A DNA stretch of 64,000 nt from Albirhodobacter sp042466415. Lineage in GTDB: Bacteria; Pseudomonadota; Alphaproteobacteria; Rhodobacterales; Rhodobacteraceae. Position 1 is the first letter of the stretch. Every line of letters begins with the position of its first letter. Of this stretch, positions 60,036-64,000 are shown one piece after another. Position numbers and translations under genes: made by a program. Where the stretch lies: the NCBI RefSeq assembly GCF_042466415.1, contig NZ_JAXHCH010000002.1, forward strand, positions 558,001 to 622,000. The letters run 5' to 3'. The notes under the pieces are model-generated. The model did no database searches, had not been told where the DNA came from, and was given only the letters and a program-made list of their open reading frames with translations.

Positions 60036-62003
60036 ATGTCGACAGTTGCAGCACTGCGCGCCACGCTTGGGCTTGATGGATCGGCCTTCCGGCAAGGGTT
60101 GAATGCCGCAAAGGGTGAGGCCAGCGCGTTCTCGTCCACGCTGCAAAAGCTGATTGCGCCAGTCGCGGCGGCGATCGGGGTCGCGTTCTCGGGCGCGGCT
60201 ATTCGCAACCAGATGGCCTATATCGACGCGCAGGCGAAGATGGCGCAATCGCTTGGCACCACCTCCGCCTCATTGCAGGTGATGGAGCGCGCGGGCGAGC
60301 TGGCGGGGGTTAGCCTCGACTCGGTCGAGCAATCCGCAAAAGACCTTCAACGCCGTTTGAGCCAAGCGGCATCGGGCGGGGGGCCGGTGGCGGATGCGCT
60401 CGCGAAGATACACCTCAACGCGCAAGATTTGATGGCGCTGCCGCTCGATCAGCGGGTGGCGGCGATCAACGGCGCGATCAACGAGTTTATTCCGGCCGCG
60501 CAACGCGCCGCGATCGCGGGGCAGTTGTTCGGAGAGGAAGGCTCTCTCTTGATGACGCGGCTTGATCCGGCGACGATTTCGCAGGCGGCCACCGAGATCA
60601 GCAGCCTTGGCTACGCGATCAGCGAACTTGACGCGAACAAGATCGAGCAGGCCAATGATGCGATCTCGGCGCTCGGCCTGATCGGGGATGGGCTGGTCTC
60701 GCAGATCACGGTGGCACTCGCGCCTGCGCTCGATGCGATGGCGCGTGGGCTGGCGGCCGTGATGGCTGTAGGCGGGCCGGTGCGCGAGACGATCCGCGTA
60801 TTGGGCGAGCAGATGGGGCGTTTGGCGAGCTATGCACTTGTGGCGGCTACGGCGCTATCTGCGCAATTTGTAGCGGGCGTAGCGATCGCGGTGGTTCAAA
60901 CCTTCCGTTTGACCGGCGCGCTTGCGGCCTTGCGCGTGGCGCTGATGCGCACGGGGATCGGCCTTTTGATCGTGGCGGCGGGCGAGCTCGTCTATCAGTT
61001 CACGCGCCTCGTAAAGGGCGCGGGCAGCTTTGGCACAGCGATGTCAGCTGTGAAAGATGTGGCGGTCGAGGTCTGGGAACGGATCAAGATGGGGGCGTCG
61101 CTTCTAGGCGAGGAGATCGACCTCGTCACGCTCAAGATCAAAGCCTCGTTCGCGGGCGCGTTTGCATCGGTGCTTGAGGGTTGGGCCTCGATGATGGGCG
61201 CAATGGGCATTGAGGGCGGTGGCACGGGGGCTGCGGCGGCGCGGGCAACCGCGGATGAGCTGGCTTCGGGTGTCGCGGAATTCGGGGATAGTCTCTCAAA
61301 ATCATGGGGCGCGGTCACTGCACCGCTCGCCTCGATGGAGGCGCTGCGCAGCGCGATGAATGGCACACAAGACAGTGCGAGCGGGACCAGCACGGAGATT
61401 GATGCGCTCAATGCCGCGCTCGATGACGTCGACGCGTCTGGTGGCGGGGCTGCGAAGGGTGTTGGGAAAACGACCTCGGCCGTTGAAAAACTGTCGGAGA
61501 AAATGAGCGCGACCAAGGACGCGATGAAGGGCGCATTTTCTGGCATCGTCACGGGCACCAAATCGGTGAAAGAGGCGCTGGCTGACTTGCTGCAAAGCTT
61601 CGCGACCTTCCTCGCGGAAAGCGCATTTGAAAACTTCTGGGCGGGTAGCGCTGGCACCTCGGGTGGGAGCGGCGTGATTAGCGGGATTGGCAAGCTTTTG
61701 GGGTTCGCCAACGGAACACCTTCCGCGCCTGGTGGCCTCGCGCTGGTCGGGGAGCGCGGCGCGGAGCTGGTGAACCTTCCTCGCGGATCGCAGGTCATTC
61801 CGGCCGAGAAGACGCGACAAATGATGGGCGGTGGCGGCACGCACACCACGGTGGATGTCGGCGTTTCTGTGAGCGATGACGGACAGTTACAGGCCTATGT
61901 TAATTCAATTGCTTCGCGGGAAGCGCAGGCGGCAGCGAAGAGCGCGGTGCGCAGCGGGTTCGCGCTGCAGCAATCTAGCAAGACGTTCACGAGGGCAAAA
62001 TGA
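60036..62003 (+). CDS. Tail tape measure protein
   Basis: 655 aa. Helical N-terminal part with a TMP core (DAQAKMAQSLGTTSASLQVMERAGELAGVSLDSVEQSAKDLQRR), hydrophobic segments near 250-310, and the typical C-terminus GLALVGERGAELVNLPRGSQVIPAEKT. Tail length scales at about 0.15 nm per residue, implying a tail near 100 nm and a siphovirus form. Confidence 0.92.
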   Translation: MSTVAALRATLGLDGSAFRQGLNAAKGEASAFSSTLQKLIAPVAAAIGVAFSGAAIRNQMAYIDAQAKMAQSLGTTSASLQVMERAGELAGVSLDSVEQSAKDLQRRLSQAASGGGPVADALAKIHLNAQDLMALPLDQRVAAINGAINEFIPAAQRAAIAGQLFGEEGSLLMTRLDPATISQAATEISSLGYAISELDANKIEQANDAISALGLIGDGLVSQITVALAPALDAMARGLAAVMAVGGPVRETIRVLGEQMGRLASYALVAATALSAQFVAGVAIAVVQTFRLTGALAALRVALMRTGIGLLIVAAGELVYQFTRLVKGAGSFGTAMSAVKDVAVEVWERIKMGASLLGEEIDLVTLKIKASFAGAFASVLEGWASMMGAMGIEGGGTGAAAARATADELASGVAEFGDSLSKSWGAVTAPLASMEALRSAMNGTQDSASGTSTEIDALNAALDDVDASGGGAAKGVGKTTSAVEKLSEKMSATKDAMKGAFSGIVTGTKSVKEALADLLQSFATFLAESAFENFWAGSAGTSGGSGVISGIGKLLGFANGTPSAPGGLALVGERGAELVNLPRGSQVIPAEKTRQMMGGGGTHTTVDVGVSVSDDGQLQAYVNSIASREAQAAAKSAVRSGFALQQSSKTFTRAK

Positions 62004-62644
62004 CGAAAGTTTTCCAATGGCCTCCGGTTTGTCCGCGTGAGCGCAGCTTGCGGATCTCCGCGCCGATATCGTCGGAGCGATCCTTGCTCACGGGGCGGCG
62101 GTATGCGTCGTCGCGAGGCCGCGCGCGCTATGTTGCGGCCCTGTCCGTGAACTCGCACAGCCATGGCAAAACAGCGGCGGGCTATATGGAAGCTTTGGAG
62201 CGCTTGCTCGATGGGGGGCTTCATCTGATCCGGCTGTCGCTGTGGTCTAACGCGGTGCCGCGCAAACAACGGTGGTTGCCCGGCGGGGTTTTGGCTGTGG
62301 CGGTCGCCTCGGGCGATCTGCAATCTTTCACCCTCACGGGTATCCCGCCGCGGTATGAGCTCTTGCGGCCTGACGAGCCGTTCACCGTGGGCGGGGTGGT
62401 TTACCGCGCGGTGAACCGAGTGATCGGGGCGGAGGATCGCACGGCAACGGTGTTTGTGGCGGGTGATGTCGGGGCAGGCGGCGCGCTCACGATCGGGGGC
62501 GCAGAGAGCCGCGTGTTTGCAGTCGATAGCTTCCCAAGCCCGTCTCAGGCGGTCTCAAGCGCATGGTCCTACGACTGGGCGATGACGGAGGTGTTCGCGG
62601 ATGAGGTTCAGGGCGGGTTTGAGGAGATCAATCCATGGGGGTGA
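62000..62644 (+). CDS. Distal tail protein, hypothetical
   Basis: 214 aa beta-rich protein (WPPVCPRERSLRISAPISSERSLLTGRRY; LQSFTLTGIPPRYELLRPDEPFTVGGVVYRAVNRVIGAEDRTATVFV). Follows the tape measure by ATGA and precedes the DUF2163-like gene, so it likely belongs to the tail tip. No precise family assigned. Confidence 0.7.
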   Translation: MTKVFQWPPVCPRERSLRISAPISSERSLLTGRRYASSRGRARYVAALSVNSHSHGKTAAGYMEALERLLDGGLHLIRLSLWSNAVPRKQRWLPGGVLAVAVASGDLQSFTLTGIPPRYELLRPDEPFTVGGVVYRAVNRVIGAEDRTATVFVAGDVGAGGALTIGGAESRVFAVDSFPSPSQAVSSAWSYDWAMTEVFADEVQGGFEEINPWG

Positions 62645-63204
62645 CGCGCGAGATTGGTGCGGCGACGCTGGATGCGCTGGAGGGGTATTTCCATCCTGTG
62701 CTGATGGTGCGGCTCGATTGGCCGACGGGCGAGATCCGCGCGCATAGCGGGACGGGGTTGCTGACCTACGGGGGCGAGACGTGGACGCCCGTGGGGCCGT
62801 TTGGATCGATCACCCTGCCGTCCGAGAGCTACGGCGCGGTGGTGGACGGGGCCACGTTGTCGATCATCGGTGAGATTGATGAATTGGAGGCGGAAGCGGA
62901 TCAGAACGCGCGAGGGCGCGAGTGCGAGATCCTGTTTGCTTGCGCGACCGATCGCAACGGAACCGAACTCATTGGCGATCCGGTGAGCCTGTATTTCGGG
63001 ACGGTGGACGTGACCTCCTTGCAGCTCAGAAAGACGTCGCACCAGCTCTCGATCACGCTCGGCGGTGGGCCAAAAGACCGCGACATGGCGGCGTTTTATC
63101 ACAGCCATGAGGATCAATCGCGCCGCTTCCCTAATGACACGGCAGGGTTGCGGTTACTGGCCGCAACGGCGCGGGCGCAGACGCTGCAATGGCCTGAACA
63201 GTAA
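62635..63204 (+). CDS. DUF2163-like tail-tip protein (GTA gp13-like)
   Basis: 189 aa (LEGYFHPVLMVRLDWPTGEIRAHSGTGLLTYGGETWTPVG; VSLYFGTVDVTSLQLR), resembling hub-adjacent proteins of gene transfer agents and related siphophages. 10-nt overlap upstream, 1-nt overlap downstream. Confidence 0.75.
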   Translation: MGVTREIGAATLDALEGYFHPVLMVRLDWPTGEIRAHSGTGLLTYGGETWTPVGPFGSITLPSESYGAVVDGATLSIIGEIDELEAEADQNARGRECEILFACATDRNGTELIGDPVSLYFGTVDVTSLQLRKTSHQLSITLGGGPKDRDMAAFYHSHEDQSRRFPNDTAGLRLLAATARAQTLQWPEQ

Positions 63205-63593
63205 TGGCGCAGATCATAAGCGCTGACGCCGCGATGGCGGCGGCGGAGCGCGCGATGTTGCGGCCCTTTGCGTGGGGCGTGGCGGATTGCTGCACGGCGG
63301 CTTGCGGGGCGTTTGCGGAGCTGCACGGGCTTGATCCGATGGCGCATTGGCGCGGGTATCGCACGGCGCGCGAGGCGCATCGCAACCTTGGCCGCGATCC
63401 TGCCGGAACAATCCGCGAGACGCTGGAACGGGCAGGGCTCGTTGAGGGCACCGCGATCGGCGGCATCGGCCTGACGCTGCACAAGGATCGCCCCTCATTG
63501 CTGCTGTGTGTCGGGCCCAATCGATGGGCTGGCAAAACTCAAAACGGCCTCGCGATTTTGCGGGCCTCAGTGATGGATTACCGCATTGCATAA
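63204..63593 (+). CDS. DUF6950/NlpC-like tail-tip peptidase (GTA gp14-like)
   Basis: 129 aa with PFAWGVADCCTAACGAFAELHGLDPMAHWRGYRT, where the Cys after GVAD is the likely NlpC/P60 nucleophile and a later His may complete the site. Similar GTA gp14 proteins cut peptidoglycan during DNA entry. Confidence 0.75.
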   Translation: MAQIISADAAMAAAERAMLRPFAWGVADCCTAACGAFAELHGLDPMAHWRGYRTAREAHRNLGRDPAGTIRETLERAGLVEGTAIGGIGLTLHKDRPSLLLCVGPNRWAGKTQNGLAILRASVMDYRIA

Positions 63594-64000
63594 ACTGCTT
63601 TTTACAACCACGGCGCTGATCTGCTTTGCGACTAGCGCGGCGGCCGCGCCCGTGTTCACGGCTTGGGCGCTCATCCAATCGGGGGTTGGCTGGTCGGCGG
63701 CGATCGGGGCCGCGTTCGGCGTCTCCTCGACCTTCGTGAGCATCGCCGGATCGCTGCTGCTCAGTGCCGCCTCGGCCGCCTTGTCGCGCACGGGTTACAA
63801 CACGGAAGCGGTCTTCACAGAACTGTCGCGCCCAACCGCCTTGCCCGCTTACCGCTTTGCCTACGGCGCGGGCTGGGTGCCCGGAACGCCTGCGGGGTTC
63901 CAAGTCGTTGGGGATATTTTCTACGGCGTCTGGATCCTCAATTCGCGCGAGAGTGAGGGGCCGTTTACGCTGCTGCTCGACAAACGCACCGTTGAGGCCA
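63586..64000 (+). CDS. Tail hub/host specificity protein, 3' end beyond window
   Basis: Open frame from TTG 63586 to the window end (138 codons), overlapping the previous gene by 8 nt. N-terminus LHKLLFTTTALICFATSAAAA with further hydrophobic stretches, then RPTALPAYRFAYGAGWVPG and GDIFYGVWILNSRESEGPFTLLLDKRTVEA, the pattern of J-like central tail proteins. The start is uncertain, since only TTG is available near the overlap. Confidence 0.75.
   Translation, partial: MHKLLFTTTALICFATSAAAAPVFTAWALIQSGVGWSAAIGAAFGVSSTFVSIAGSLLLSAASAALSRTGYNTEAVFTELSRPTALPAYRFAYGAGWVPGTPAGFQVVGDIFYGVWILNSRESEGPFTLLLDKRTVEA

Noticed and set aside
51218..64000. Gene transfer agent cluster
   Set aside because: The tail tip is GTA-like, but the GpA terminase, integrase, repressor/Cro switch, origin-like repeats and tRNA attachment site identify a temperate phage.

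Overview
The window is a high-GC alphaproteobacterial chromosome segment carrying the left part of a prophage. Gene families (bactofilin/M23 pair, RcnB-like protein, DUF6314, Hint-domain protein, two gap genes, glnB-glnA) and phage tail genes related to gene transfer agents point to Rhodobacterales (Roseobacter/Rhodobacter group). The genus cannot be read from the sequence.

Bases 1-34.8 kb are host core genome: the 3' part of a class A penicillin-binding protein, prfB, a DUF2189 membrane protein, a bactofilin and M23 peptidase pair, bcp, a large AsmA-like protein, queA, an MFS transporter, a DUF924 protein, lpdA, a frameshifted uvrA, an RcnB-like protein, valine-degradation genes (3-hydroxyisobutyryl-CoA hydrolase and mmsA) with a divergent LysR regulator, a CBS protein, coaD, two different gap genes sharing a candidate operator motif, a lone fliG, purB, a PaiB-like protein, glnA, glnB, an NAD(P)H-hydrate dehydratase and a Hint-domain protein. 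Several convergent or tandem gene ends carry clear hairpin terminators.

A tRNA-Leu(UAG) at 34794-34877 is the probable attachment site. From there to the window end lies a lambda-like siphophage genome. A leftward early operon (about 41.8 to 36.8 kb) of small, start/stop-overlapping genes ends in methyltransferase, excisionase-like gene and integrase. A leftward repressor gene at 42.5 kb lies between two outward promoters, PL and PR. In both, the same TGAATATTCA palindrome follows the -35 box directly. A rightward early region (42.8-47.6 kb) holds cro-like and helix-turn-helix genes, a protein with four tandem DNA-binding-like repeats, a DUF1376-like replication gene and an iteron plus A-rich region that looks like a replication origin. 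A cargo region (47.7-50.3 kb) carries two AT-richer genes, one an OpgC-like acyltransferase, in what looks like a duplicated insertion locus. A 13-bp-period CTTAAC array just before terS is a candidate cos/packaging site.

The late operon runs rightward from 51.2 kb to the window end in lambda order: terS, terL (GpA family), gpW, portal, protease-capsid fusion, DUF2190 protein, head-tail joining, tail completion, tail tube, tail assembly chaperone with an A AAA AAG slippery site, tape measure, and GTA-like tail-tip genes. The last gene is cut by the window edge. No lysis genes and no right attachment site are visible, so the prophage continues beyond 64 kb.
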